Source of the DNA: Opisthorchis felineus | Lineage: Eukaryota; Platyhelminthes; Trematoda; Opisthorchiida; Opisthorchiidae | DNA length: 64,000 nt | Reading direction: 5' to 3' | Assembly (NCBI GenBank): GCA_004794785.1 | Contig: SJOL01008723.1 | Coordinates: 480,126 to 544,125, forward strand | In this document: in pieces, positions 38,801 through 52,895 of the stretch | Layout: each line of letters begins with the position of its first letter | Numbering within the stretch: the stretch's first letter is position 1 | Position numbers and translations under genes: made by a program | The notes under the pieces: model-generated | Database searches by the model: none | Told to the model about the DNA's origin: nothing | The model's input: the letters and a program-made list of their open reading frames with translations, nothing else

Positions 38801-41800
38801 CATCGTACATCCCTGCACAAATCTGGTGGATATTTTGTGGAAATAAGGCAAGTGCGGGTGACATTCAAAGTTTGCTCAATCAAGGCGTCCATACCAAGGG
38901 TTCTGACTTAAATGACTGATCAATGTCTATAGTTCTAAACTGATATTGTTATAAAAATTCGGTTGATAACAGATGACACTTTTTACGCGCAAGAACATAG
39001 TTATTGCTATCCTACAAAACACATTTTGACTAGCTTTGAGCTTCTATTTCGTCGAGAGTTCCCAGTTAGTGCCTGACTACAGTAGCTATTGGGATTATGT
39101 CTCGACAGGCTGATTTGCAAGAAGACCGCTTATGTCTTCTACCCTTAGTTCAGACTAAGGAACTGTGAAACATCAGTGTGAACATGCCAACTGAAGGTTA
39201 TATCGTTCAGTCGAACGATCGACGTCACCGTAACAACTGTCCCATAACAATCTACAAGCCGAGACTGTTTTTTTTCAGTTTGGCTCATAGATTGGGACAT
39301 TTAAAAGAAGCTAAACTCTGGTCACAATAAGGGTTTGTTCCTCCATGTTGGCGTACTTAGAAGGAACACTCTAAATGAAGTCTACATCCTGGAGTGGCGG
39401 AACGGGAAGGAACATGTCATTGATCAGAAAAATCCAAAGGAACTCCAAAGGCCTGGTAAGCAAATTAATGACGTACCCTAATCGTCACTTTGACATAGAG
39501 AGTCAACATTATTAGCAGAAGGCGTTCATTCTTGGATTACACGAGAACCGAACGTTCATCAGTTGTTGACCAAGAGTATGGGGTAAAATATTTGGTGGCT
39601 GAAACCTAAACCATATTCCCCCGAAAAAACTGTTGCGGACATCTGAGCAACACCGGAGGTGAAAACGCATCTATCGTAAGACAATGCTACAAAAAAATGG
39701 TATCAACATATGATAAGTCCTCGGTAAATGTACTGGAGTTTTCCAAAGTTTTCGCCTAGGTCTTGACAATGAGACTGACATCTCACTGGGGAGAATAGAG
39801 AATAAAAACCATGTTTATAAGCCAGAAATACTGAAACCATCAGCACCGCATTTCCCTTCAATACAATCTGATTGACAGACTTTCACAATATCAAAAGGGG
39901 AAATATTAATAGCATACCGGAAGTGCATGAAGCCATGTGGAATTACCATTAAATTTGGTCAAAAGTGTAAATAAACTGCCCAGTCTTACCAGATGAACTG
40001 CTGTTACAGAAGTAGTAGCCATCACCCTCGAAACCTGGCTCGCACTGACAGTGACCATTCACACATCGCGCATTGGTGTGACACCGGACACCCTCACAGG
40101 GATCTGTGAAGTGAAATTGCAACGTCAAGGAACTCTCCAAGGCTTCTGGCACACTAAGCGGCATTCATGCTGTGCATGCTCTCATAACCATAAGTTTGCC
40201 ATCCTCATGCTAAGCAGCACTAGCTATCACCTACCTCGGGATAACGGCCGACAGTCATAGTGTCCGTCACCCTCATATCCTTCCATGCAACGACATTGTC
40301 CATATTCACACCTAGCATACTGGTGACATCGGATCCCCTCGCAAGGATCTATTGAAATTACGGACAAGGACGCTAACGTAAGAAGGATGTATAGGTGTAC
40401 AATGTGATGATATCATCTGATAGCCTGTCGGATGCTCTATCGGAAGCTCGTAGCGGACTGTCCGCGTGGACTATGGACGCTGCTTTGGTGAAGGAGTAAA
40501 CAGAATGTGAATAGAATTCCCCACTTTTCAAGTTAAAGGTAACTGTGGGACGGTTGTTCAGGACCTGTTTCCCAGGCATGTTTCGATGCCAGTGACCTGA
40601 TCGTCATAGACCAAAAGATTCATAAGTTTATATTAGCAGTCCACATTTGTCCTGAATTTGCAATATACGGTTACACAATTTGTGACAATAAGGGGACTTT
40701 TCGGATGTCGTCTTGGTCATTGTATAGAGTTCTGTATCTTTAACACCATATAGTCGTTCTAAGTGCATTATTCCGGATATTTCGAGAGTCCTAGCCATCA
40801 ACAGTTCATTGCACGACCCTAACTATACAGGGCTTATTTTAGTTGCCCACCAATGTGATATGATTTATAAAGCGAAGCGATTGATTTCTTCATTTTTTGA
40901 CCGGTGTTGTCCTGTTCACGGTGAAAGAACAACATATGGCAATGCAATAAATAAAGGTTCAATTTTGCATCCAGAATTATTTGATTGCAGCTCTACTAGG
41001 ACAATGCCGCTAACGATCGTGCCTACTTGGCTCAGGTATTAATCGGGACCAAACTGATACTAATCGGTTTTGGTTACATCAAATCATGTGGCGTTCCATC
41101 CCCTGAGGTATCGTATCAGGATTTCTAGTTGGACTGCAATGATCCTTTTAGCATCTGCGTCACACCAGTCATGATCAGTTTAGAAATTGAGCGCTGTCAC
41201 TTTCTGTATTCACTGAACTCTTGTAAGATTGACTTGTTAAGTATTGCAAATAGGAGTCTCTTTCAAAGCTGATGGAAACACGAAAACAGGTGTCTAAATA
41301 AGGGGATTGAATGCAGGCAGTAAGAAAGAAACTGCCGCCAACTCCGGGGCGCATCATACATGGGCTTGTGTACGCAAGATATGTTCCATCATATCCCTGT
41401 CTCTTAGATAAATAACTTCCAACTGTCAGAGGCAGGATGACGGGTTTTTCTTCGCAGACGTTGACAGTATGGTGATAAACACCAAGTCACACAGGCGAAC
41501 ACTAGTGAGCTGCAATGCCTTGAAAGTGGGCATGTCGGCCACAGGCCAGGTGTGACTCCAATGATATTGCATGAATCAAAACAGAAGTACCGGTTTGCAA
41601 CAGTCCCCATGAGTGAGGAATCTGCCAGTATACTCGGTATGCTCCTCAAAGACAAAGGACATTGGATGGACAATCATGGATGCAGAATACTGACGTCTGA
41701 CGTACAACAAGGTAGGCAACTGATCTGAGATTGAAAAAGCGAAAGCAGAAGGGATACGAAACATTTCTGTTCTGTTCAAATGGGGGTGTTGCAAAATAAA

Positions 41801-44019
41801 AGACGTTACGAGAAATAGTCCTCTATGTGGGAAGACAGAAAACCTAACAGAATGTGAAATTTCGGAATCATGACAGCATCATGTCTTCAGTACCGCATGC
41901 AGGAGCTTGGACGCTACACACCAACTGAAGTACCCCTATGAAATCACACCAAACACGCACAAAATAATGCAGTTCAGACATTCCAAAGCAAAATCTAAAC
42001 GTGAGGGGCCCTGTATTAAAGTGTCTACTGCGCAACCGTCGGCTCAGTTTGGCCCTTTCCATATTTTCCTGTACAAATCGGACGGTCAGTAAGCAGGCGT
42101 CAGATAAAAGCAACCACACCTTGAGGTGTCCTTCATCTGTTTCATAAACAAACAAGCTTACGGCACTCAACATTTAGCGCATCACACAAACCCAGATACT
42201 CACATTTTGTTGAAAAACAAGTAGAACAGATAAACAGCAACAAGGAGTCTACAGCAGAAGGCTATTAAATATAAGAATGCGGTTGAGTCTGGACGGGGAT
42301 GTCAACTCAAGGAGAACCAAACCAACAGTAGTAAAGCAATATTTAGTTCCTCTGAATGAATCGACAGAAGGTAACCAAATCACAGCTGAAATAAACAAAG
42401 CTATGTGGAGTCTGTTCGCAGAGAAGTCCAAGCTAGCAGTTTAATCCAGCAACACTTCGGCCCTCATAAATGGGACTTCGATATCGTGGTGAACATGCCT
42501 ATAACAGTTTTGGAAACAGACAATGTTCCTTTTTAGCCTGTATGCAACGTGTTACTGAGGCGAAATTTTTACGAACGCTTACCCGAAGGTGTGCTGTTGC
42601 AGGAATAATAACCATCTCCCTGAAAGCCTGCTTCACACCGACACCGGTCATCTACGCATCGTGCATTCGGATGACACTGATGCCCTCCACAGGTTTCTGT
42701 GAAATAATGTGGTGGCATGGATAACTAAGTTAAATCGCGTATACAACCATTATGGAGGGAGCGTAATATGTTGCAGCCATGATTTGTGCGCTCGCATACC
42801 CGCATGCACATTCCCTATGTTGCACAAACATACCTCTGGGCGATGGCCGACAGTCATATCGCCCATCGCCCTCATATCCATCCACACAACGGCATCGGCC
42901 ATATTCACATCTTCCGTACTGATGGCAATAAATTCCTTCGCATGGATCTGTTGGAGTTGGACGTGGAACTATGGTCATTATTTCTACTACAGAGTCTTCT
43001 GGTACCATGTTCTCGCCATGCAAAATAATGTTCACAAATCTAAAATTTGAATTAAACACGTTTTGATCCCTTCCGAAATTTAGCCTTTGTCAAATTTGAT
43101 TTATACCATGCTGCAGGTGGGCGAAATAACAGCATGTTAGTCATTGTTGCCTTCTCGCGGCACTGTACCTTTTTGCATTTGCTATATAGGGAGTTGACCT
43201 ATTGCTATTCAGCAATTTCGGGACTTGATATGTTGACCTTGGAAGCAAAAGTCAATGTATTTTTTATCAGAGCCATTGTGTATGATTGTTATCGTGTGCC
43301 TCATTGAAAAAGTGGCGGTTACGAACGAGAATGTAGAAACAACAAAATCGCCTTCGTCATCAGTGAAAATTGTTGACCGAAATCATAGAATCTGATAGTG
43401 ATCACAAACCTGTGGAATAGGTGTCCTAGTGGTCTTTGAAAATATTTTGCAGAGGATAGTGTGTTTGAAAGAAGAGGCTGTCTGAGTTCAGTAGATTGTA
43501 GCAAGACAGATGTAACCTTAAAGATGTCAATTTTTGCTTAGTTCTTATAGGAGTTCTTACTTTGCAGTGAATAATGTACTCCCGACAACCTCAGGCATCG
43601 TCTGTGTAAAACTCGAAAATTGGTTACGAATGTCGCTGCTCTGAAGTAGTTTCGATTGTCTGAAAGATCTTTGTAGGGGTTTTTCAAGTTCCTTACCAGC
43701 TAATATGAATTTGAATGACTATACAGAAATAGAAATGAACTAGTTGATAGACTCTGATGAATGTGACTGTTCCATAGATAATTCTGAGCGAGAGGAAGGC
43801 AACCCTCGTAAACTGTTTCTTAAATACTGAACGAGAAACTAACAGTATGCGGCAAAATCTTTGATCTGTTGGATCAGGTTACAGTCCCTCTGATTTTTGT
43901 TAGAACGTACACTTGGAAAGCAAAAAGTCATGGTATCTTTGTAGAAAATGTCTGTTTGGGCCTTCGAACGGTACACAAAATGAAGTTAGTCACAATATAA
44001 GCTTAATTCTCTCTCTCTC

Positions 44020-44083
<64 letters not shown>

Positions 44084-47000
44084 CGGAATGCTAACGGTAA
44101 AGGTGCCCAGTGCATGTCATACTTCATATCCAAATGATCCAATGGCTTGGCGATAATCAATAATATTTTGCTGGTTGACGAAGGATGTCTTTTCCAGGGA
44201 GCAGTACCTTTGTAATAGTCGGTCACAGCGTCACCGATCTGCCATCATCGGACTCTTGTTGTTTCCCACAGTCAGGAACTGTTTAAAGCATCATCGAAGA
44301 AACTAGCAGACACGCCTAAGGATGAAGTTGCTTAAATGAAACCGAGAGCTGAATATATATTCAAGGGAAACATCCAGTGTTTGCCCGATGCTTGGAAGGA
44401 TCAAATCAGTAGTCAGCTTCTTTATTAAGTATGTACGAGAATCACACCTGGTGATTCGAAACCCATCATCAGTGCTTAGATGGCAAATTCATTGACAGAA
44501 GCTGTCTTACACGAACCGTACCGTTTTTCACCATTGACTTTTTTCTGTCATTTTTGAAGATATTCCCAATGACTGTCTTTCTCGTAGTCCTTTATCTATT
44601 GCCAATGGGCCGCAAAATACTGGATATGCCCATGCGAAACCGTCAAATACTTTGCGACCGTATGACGTTGGTGTGAGAGGAAGGTACGTAGCATGGGCAA
44701 GTTTGAATTCAACCTCGAGGGACTCTCCGAGTTGGCAATCCCACGTCTATGTTCACCGGAACTGTCAAGGTTACGATTGATTCCTGTTGACGTTTGGCAG
44801 TGTGTTTTGGTAGGCAGGAACTCAATGAAAAACTGTACCCTAAGGTGGAAGTAACTACTCAAAAGTTGAATAGACAAGAACTATTCTCCCTCATAAAGTT
44901 TTGCGGTAAGCCCTTACAGTAACTTTAACGGTTTAGCTTGTTGAGGGACGTATTGCTTACATTTGACAGCGAGGTGGTTTCGGTTTTCTAATGGTAAAGT
45001 ACAAACTGAAATGATCAAACCAACTAGAAATATTGATGTGCATCGGAATGCAAAATAATACGAATATGTGTTGAATGTCTGGGTCAAAGTGAACTTATGA
45101 AAGATGATTACTTCAAAAGTGGAAAACTAGAGAAGAAGCATCGCACTAGTCTCGGGGGTGAATGTTCGGCCACAGCTTACCCGAAATGGTTCTGTTGCAA
45201 AAGTAATAGCCATCACCCTCAAAACCTGCCTCACATCGACAGTGACCGTCAACACACCGCGCATTCACGTGACACCGGACTCTGTCACAAGGATCTGCGA
45301 AGCGACAATAGGGAATTGGTAAGAACCTAGATCACCGCACATGTTATCACTGGCATCTTTCCGTTTATTGAGTCCTGCCGTGCACTCAAGCGCAAATAGT
45401 TGCTAAAGTCACATCTAGGATTAACAATCGCTTCTTACCGCGAAACGCTGGCCGACAGTCATATTGTCCATCGCCCTCGTATCCCTCTATGCAGCGGCAA
45501 CGTCCATATTCACACTTCCCATACTGGTGACACCGAATACCGTCGCAAGAATCTGCGGATTAATATGGATGTGCGATTACCTATGACAGCTGAGGAAGAC
45601 GCAGGCAAATAGCCATCTGCCATGCTGTGTCAAGCAAACTTCATGCAGAGGTCTAACGGGAAGGCGAAGCTTACCATTGATTATAGTTTGATAGCCACAT
45701 CATCCATTCCCGCATTATCGCAATTAACGGCAGCGACAAAGTTCATATATGTGGTTATAGTCGCACTGGACGATTTGCAACTAAAGCTGAGGACAAACTT
45801 CTTTGAAAGAGCAATATCCGAAAAATGACAGTATCTGCGTATATAATCATGCCAAGATTCCCTGTTAAAATTACAGCAAGTAGATCTTGGGACAACTTGT
45901 GTGCTCTGAGGGCAAGCAGATTTGCACACCGTATATCAGGAACTCGCAACAGGATTGTCGTCGGGTCTCAAAGTTTGAGGAAAAACTTATATAATGCTAT
46001 CCACTGAAGTAAACAGTTTGAAATACACCACGGTCGAATTCTTTGTCTATCTGCAGCCATCAAAGTGTGAAAGGCAAATGTTTCCTCCCCAAGCCTGTGA
46101 CTGATAAGACAACGAAAACCAAACTGGGATGTCGTTTCCAAAGCAGTTGGGTGGTGAGCTAATAACCGGGGGAGGGAGGTGGCTCAGACTACACCATGGA
46201 TAGTTGTTTGCTTTTTCTTTGGTTTGAGCAAGCTGCAGAGTCTCAGTCCTCACGCTTACTCCGGTCTGTATGATAACTATGGTGCAGGAGGATGCTGAAC
46301 GAAATAAATGAGTTCAAAAATCAAGAGAACTCTTGTCCTTAAATTTATGACCGAAGGGAAGATGCAAAAGTTCGCTTTGTGATCTGAAGTGATAGTTTCT
46401 GCCACAGTATCAGCATTATTTTGCGCTGCGGTGCTAGGATTGCCATGTATGCCATGGAAAGACCAGCCAAAACAGTTCCTGCTGCCACACAGTCATTTTG
46501 CTGTAGCCTTGAGTATTAAACTTGCAAATTTAGTTTACCGTTAAAATGACGCTGGAAATGTTACTATCCTCCCCAATTCATATTATACTCCCATTACTAT
46601 TCAGATGGGTAATGAACGATCCAAACATCATGTAACCCGAAATGTAGTTGCCCGAAGGCAGTTTTACCATTGTTTGTCTGCACGTTGACTGGTACAGCCA
46701 AGCCTGAAGAGTCCATCGCCCTGCTCAGAATAGCACTGATCATTTCTGTTAGTGTCTCACAGTGGGCACGAAGTTTTGCGTCCACTAATGAATTGCTAAC
46801 AAAGAAGATACTTTGAAGAGCCTTCAGCGGCCTTCTGGGTAGTATGTTGGGGCGGGAGCTACCAACGACTTACTGCAGCCCTCAGTCAAACATGAAGAAC
46901 AGAGAGTTATGAGCAAGAAGTCATGGGTCCGACTCTCATTCAAAGAATCTGTCTTTTCCCTTGCATTGTGTGCAGCTGGATCCACATTACATTTTCGTAT

Positions 47001-50000
47001 CCAGTGAAATCTTATGCATGCATGCGGAATTTCGTATATTTGCGGTCGCCTCAGTGTCGGAGCCTGTGTCGCTCTCCTGGACACTAAATAGATGACCACA
47101 TATGGCAATGTCTTCATTGCTGGTCTTAGGCCTGACAGGGTATCTTCTGGTCACAAGGGCGTTGATGGTGGTAATTTGCTGACAGGCGTACATCCGCTTG
47201 TTCGATTCGTTAGAAGTTAACCTGTGTTTGACCGTTGTATTACTGCTTTGTCGGGAATAGTTATCTGTCTGATAAACTGAACCGCATCATCGCTAACGCG
47301 CTCACCAGGGACTAATTGGCTGTTTATTTTGTCGAAACTGACTGCCATCGTAGGCGTCAGGACTGCGATCATACATGTGGACATTCCTTCGCAATCCTGG
47401 ATGAACGGACATGCGATACTGTGGATGGGAGTAGACACGCTATTTTGAATTGGTCGACCTTTGTTTACTTTACATGCAGCGTGTAGCTATGATGTTCGTG
47501 CTGCTCACGGGCGGAGCCAATTTTTTCGAATCATTTGATCGTACGTTGCATCCACATCTCACCCGTATCAACGCGCAGGCAATCAGTCAGCCCATCACCC
47601 TCGTAACCTTCGTGAAAACGGCATCGCCTCTGGTCGCAGCAAACGTAAGGATGGCACTCAGTTTTGAAACAGGGGTCTATCAAGAATGAGAACGCGAGCG
47701 ACAGTCAGGTTGTGGTACTGATTTATGACATGACGAACTTATCACAACTGACAGTTATTCAGTCCAAATGATCAAAGTTGCTTCGGCGTGCCATGGTGGA
47801 TTGAGAAAACAGGATTTGGCTATCATTTGCTGCGCATGCACAAGAGCTCAGGACTCTACTCGTCCGTCAGACCGTGAGGCCTAATCAGAAGAGTGGTCAG
47901 ATGAACGCGTCCGGTCCCCACAATGCAGGGCTACATTGTCCACTAATGGAGCTGGTGAGATATATGGTGAGAAGTTATTATGCAAATGAGTACCTAAGCC
48001 AAGAGAGTGTGAAGTGATTGAATCGATACATGTTGCTTTAGTGAGATCGTCACTGTTGTTTGACTTTGCCCACCGCTATTAACATTAGAGTACGCGAGAT
48101 TCAGGAAATTAAGCTCCTCCAATCTCGAAAAGACTTTTAGTGGTAGTGCGGAGGCTCATCCTGTGTAGTGCGTTAGATGACAGTTGCAAGCTATTGAAAT
48201 CAGAGGGACACCATCATCGTACGGATGTCTCTTTGTGTGGGCGACTGTTAGGTTTTGCGATGAGATGCGATTTTGCGTGCGTTTACTTCGGGAAGGCACC
48301 CCACCTAGGTACACTCTTCAGTGTTTGGTTCATCCAGACGTCATACCAGTGATAAGTAGATTCAGTGTATGAAGCGTTATGTTGTATAGGCACGTTTGAA
48401 TACGTGCTCTAATCGCTTCTTGAGACGACATATCTGTTCCGCCTCGTTCTGTTTGAGTCACCCGTCATAAATCTTCGTCGGTGCACTAAGTTGTGCAGTG
48501 CCGATTATCACCTCTTGTCGGACGTGTTTGACCAGCTTTTAATCTGTGACCATCTTTTAACCTCTGTTAATTATTTTATGCCTACTGGTGTCATGCTTCA
48601 TTTGCCGTGTATAATATATGGATCAAACTCGTGCCTTGTGTCGTTTTGCCTATTTTTTTCTAAGAAATGTTTCACGGAATATTTCTTTCTCTCTATTACT
48701 TTCTTCACCTGTCATCAGTAAACAAAAATGGAGCGACCACACTACAGAATAGCCCAACTATGGCTGACGATTTTGGACATCGTACATTGGTAATAAACCT
48801 CCTAGAATTGGTAATTCTCAGGAGAAACCGTTCGGTAGATGGTCTCAGCTTGTTCATGACCGAAGAACATCCCTATCTCACCTTACTCTACAGTGGAAGA
48901 ATATCCTCACCGCTGTCTTCATTAGCCGCTTAACCGTGGTGCCCACAGTGCAGACATGATCGCCTTTGCTTGGGAAGTTTTGTTGACGATGTATTGAATC
49001 GGAACAGATCTTTTAATAACACTAGGTCGTTGCCTTGTTAAGACAGACTGATTTGTCCATGAAGTGACCAGCTGTCTGAAAAGAATTTCGGTTTGGATCA
49101 TTCTGCTGGTATTGCAAAGTGGTCAAAATAATACCCACACTCTAGTTTAAAACTGTTTGGTGACCCATATTGGGGCACGATGTTAGCCTGCTTGCACATT
49201 CCGGTAATATTAGGCGGTAGCGTGCTTTTATCCTTAGCTTTCGGAAAAAGTGAATAGTCAGACATGAATAATGCTTTACTAAATGCATTGTCTTATACGT
49301 ACGGTTCCATGTCACTCTGCACCTCATATCTGTTGCTCGCTCAAAATTGTTTCCTTCCCTATATCTTCAAGCAGCAGTTCAACCTGACATGCACAGGCAT
49401 CCATACATTCGTTAACGGCTTTGAAATGGTTTCCTAAACCACTCAAAGGGACATGCTGGCATATCTAACACAGCGATACGAAAATATGTCGGGTATTGTT
49501 ATTTTAAGCGTCGATCATCAGATAATAAAACCGTGCGCCATTCCCTCAGCCGTTATAATTCGTCTCCCCTTTTTACTCGGTATCCGGCTCACCCGAAGTT
49601 CTTGGTCGACACTCCCAGTATCCGTCACCTTCGTAGCCTTGACGGCATTGGCATCGACCCATGTGGCATTCACCGTAGTAATGACACTGCACGTTGTCGC
49701 ACATATCTGGCAAATGTTTCGTGAGAACGTTAGTCCATTTAATTGATTGCTTCAATACACTTGGTTCTCAACATGCAGCTGAACACATGCAGTGTTAAGG
49801 AAATGCCAGAAAAATTATGAACAATAAACCCAGCATTTCAATGATAAAGACGTTTCACCAGATTACATTTCACTGTGAAATAAGCCACTTATGGTTTTTC
49901 GTTGTGAACATTGCTTCATATGCACAAGTAAGTTATTTTATACCAAGTCACGATACGATTCAGCAGAACATCCAGCTCATAAAGGACTCAGTAACTCAAT

Positions 50001-52854
50001 AATTCGATCGCAGCCAGGAGTGCGATTCTACCCTTATAGGTAGGTGTAGCGTCAAATTATGCGAAAATATAACCGTGAGTACACTTGATTATGGCGACTA
50101 CCTATACTCGTCTTTGATGATGACTTCGATGACTTTGAAATAGTTTACACCGCCAGTCACCTCTGGAAGCGAGGAAATACACAAGAATTTGAACCTGTAC
50201 CGGCAATTGTGCGCGAAAACAATCATAACGGTGACTACTTTCGAACCATAAAGTAGACGTAAATCCGAATAAACATGTCAATTGTGAACAACTCCAAATT
50301 GGGTCTTCGTCTCAGAAGTGTTCCGAATTTGCATCGTGTGAAATTTCCTGGATGGTAAGAGTTGGCTTGCTTAGCCGAAACCCGCTTTCTAGGTGGTGTT
50401 ACGTTCCAGGCCAATCTCAACTCAAGCATCGTGTTGGCTGAAACAGAGATACGCCCCACCATTTCGAACGCGTCATACGTGACTGCTACGCATTCTTTCC
50501 GGAAAATCATTTGGCAGCGTCACGCAGTCAGCGTGTATTATTGGGACACTAGCAACACAAACCCAGCACAATCGCCCCAAAGCATGCATTAACAAAAGAC
50601 ATTCCTTTTCACCCATGCAGTTCAAATGATGGTCTGCTCTGCACAACCTACCTCGATAACGGCATTCATACACTCCATCACCTTCGTATCCTTCGATGCA
50701 ACGACAACGTCCATGTTCACATACACCATACTGGTGACACTGAACTCCGTTGCACGGATCTACAACATGTGGAGGTGAACGCCATGCGCGCTTTATACCG
50801 TATCGTGAAATATTGACCAGTGAACCACCTATGCTACCCAACAAATCGAGATGCATTCAGGCAGGCGGTCATCTCCAGAGAGGTACAGTAAGTAGGTTTA
50901 CCACAATTTATGTTCGGCATAGGTGACAAGTTCATTATTATTTAGGCTGCTCAGATCCTGAGACTACCTATTATCTTGACACGCTGAAGAATTTAATCAA
51001 AGGGTGGCACGCTTCAACGTGTGAAGTAACAAAGAGCACATGTTGTGGAAACGTGTCTCTCCGATACAAGACTTCTAGAAAAACTCCTCATTTTCAGCTA
51101 AAACTGTCTCTCTGTCAAACTTGCTTTGAGTTGATCGGGCATTATCGTTCACAGATACGTGACTTCGAAACAAAAGACATTTCCGAAAATTGGATAGTGT
51201 TTTTCACCCTAAAATATATCCTTTTTGATTTTACATGGAGAAACGCTGATGTGGCAACCAGAATTCTGTGTTCATGTTCAGTCGCCAGCGTGAAAATCCA
51301 TTCATCCACATCGCTTATATATTTCGAAGGGAACGACGAAGAATTGATGTTCCTCAAAATTTCGCTTTCGATGTGTTGTTGAGAAGAACTTAACGTGATA
51401 TCGACTTACAGTTCTCAATCTTCAGGCGTGTACATTAGTATTTTAGGCGTTACTCGCAAGCTAATGTTCCATGGGACTGAAATCCTATGTATATTATATC
51501 TTCTTAGTTACCACAAGCTGGGCTGTTAGGCATCCTAACTTGAGGCCGTCATTTTGGTCTATTAACTGTACTATTGTTTTGTGCCCTTTAGAAACTCAAC
51601 TGGGCATATATGTGGTTTACAGTTACCAGCGTTTCTGTAAATCACAGAGCGCTTTGTTGAAACCACCATAATCTCATTTTCTCTAAGAAAGCACATTAGT
51701 TGAATGTGTTAAAGATAATCTAAATGTTGTTTATTATTAGTAACCTGAAGTTCAAACTTGCCAGTTCACCTCAAACGTGAACTTCGCAACGTAAGTTATT
51801 TCGCGGCTTGTTATCAGTTTTTGCTTGAATGATATGTATATATATTCTCACACGTTTTCAGAAAAATTGTCCTTATGAGCAGGATAAATATTACACCTTT
51901 ATCTAGAAACGATGGGGAAAACAAAAGTTAGGGTTTTCGCAAAGGAGTAAAGTGTAGCGAATTAGGCGTACCCATAGGCAGATTGGTTGCTGGTTTAGAG
52001 CAGCTACCGTTAGAAACTGCTGGAAGAGATATCGAGCAAAAGATCACTTATTTACATCAGCATATATAAAATACTTCAGGCAGAGTTTATACTTGAGCTA
52101 CACAGACAAAATTAAAATTTTTCTTTCCACATATTAATGGAGAAAAAAGTGATTTATATAGATGAATTGCATGGACTTTACGTGATGACGTAAACGAAGA
52201 CATGCTGATTAACAGGAGGTGGACAATTGGCGGTGATGGTGTGAAGGGCAGAATAATGGACACATTTGGTAATGGGTTTTTTCGTTGTTTTCTATCGGCT
52301 GACTCAACAATAAGTAGTATATAATGAAGGGAGCAAGCAAGCAAACAAGTAAATAAGTAAGTAAGTAAGGGAAAGCAAACATAAGTGGGTAGTGCGTAAG
52401 TAAGGTAAAAGCGCTCGCACCCACAAAATTGCGACATGGTACATATGCCCGTTCGGTCACGCCGACGAGATGTCCAAGTTCTGTTGGTGCTCCATTATTT
52501 GTCATTTTAAATGGAGGTAATTTTAGGAATACTTAGCGGACAACCTTCATTTCCTGTTGTTCATGAGCAGGATGACTGGATAAAAAAATTTGTCAACCTG
52601 TTTTTCCACAGCTAAAATTGAGTTTACTAAACTTTGCTCTAGAACTACAAATAAACAAATTGTCCATTCCAGGAAACCGACATCAAAAGTGATGAGGAAG
52701 ACTGATGACATTCGATTGCTGTAAATGTGGCATCAAATACCATCGTGATAAAAACGATCTATAGCGGCTAAACAGAAGTAAACCACTGGAATGATGGTGA
52801 CAATAATTTTTCTACATTACGGCAAAAGCTCAGTGGAGAAGCATGGATAACACA

Positions 52855-52895
<41 letters not shown>

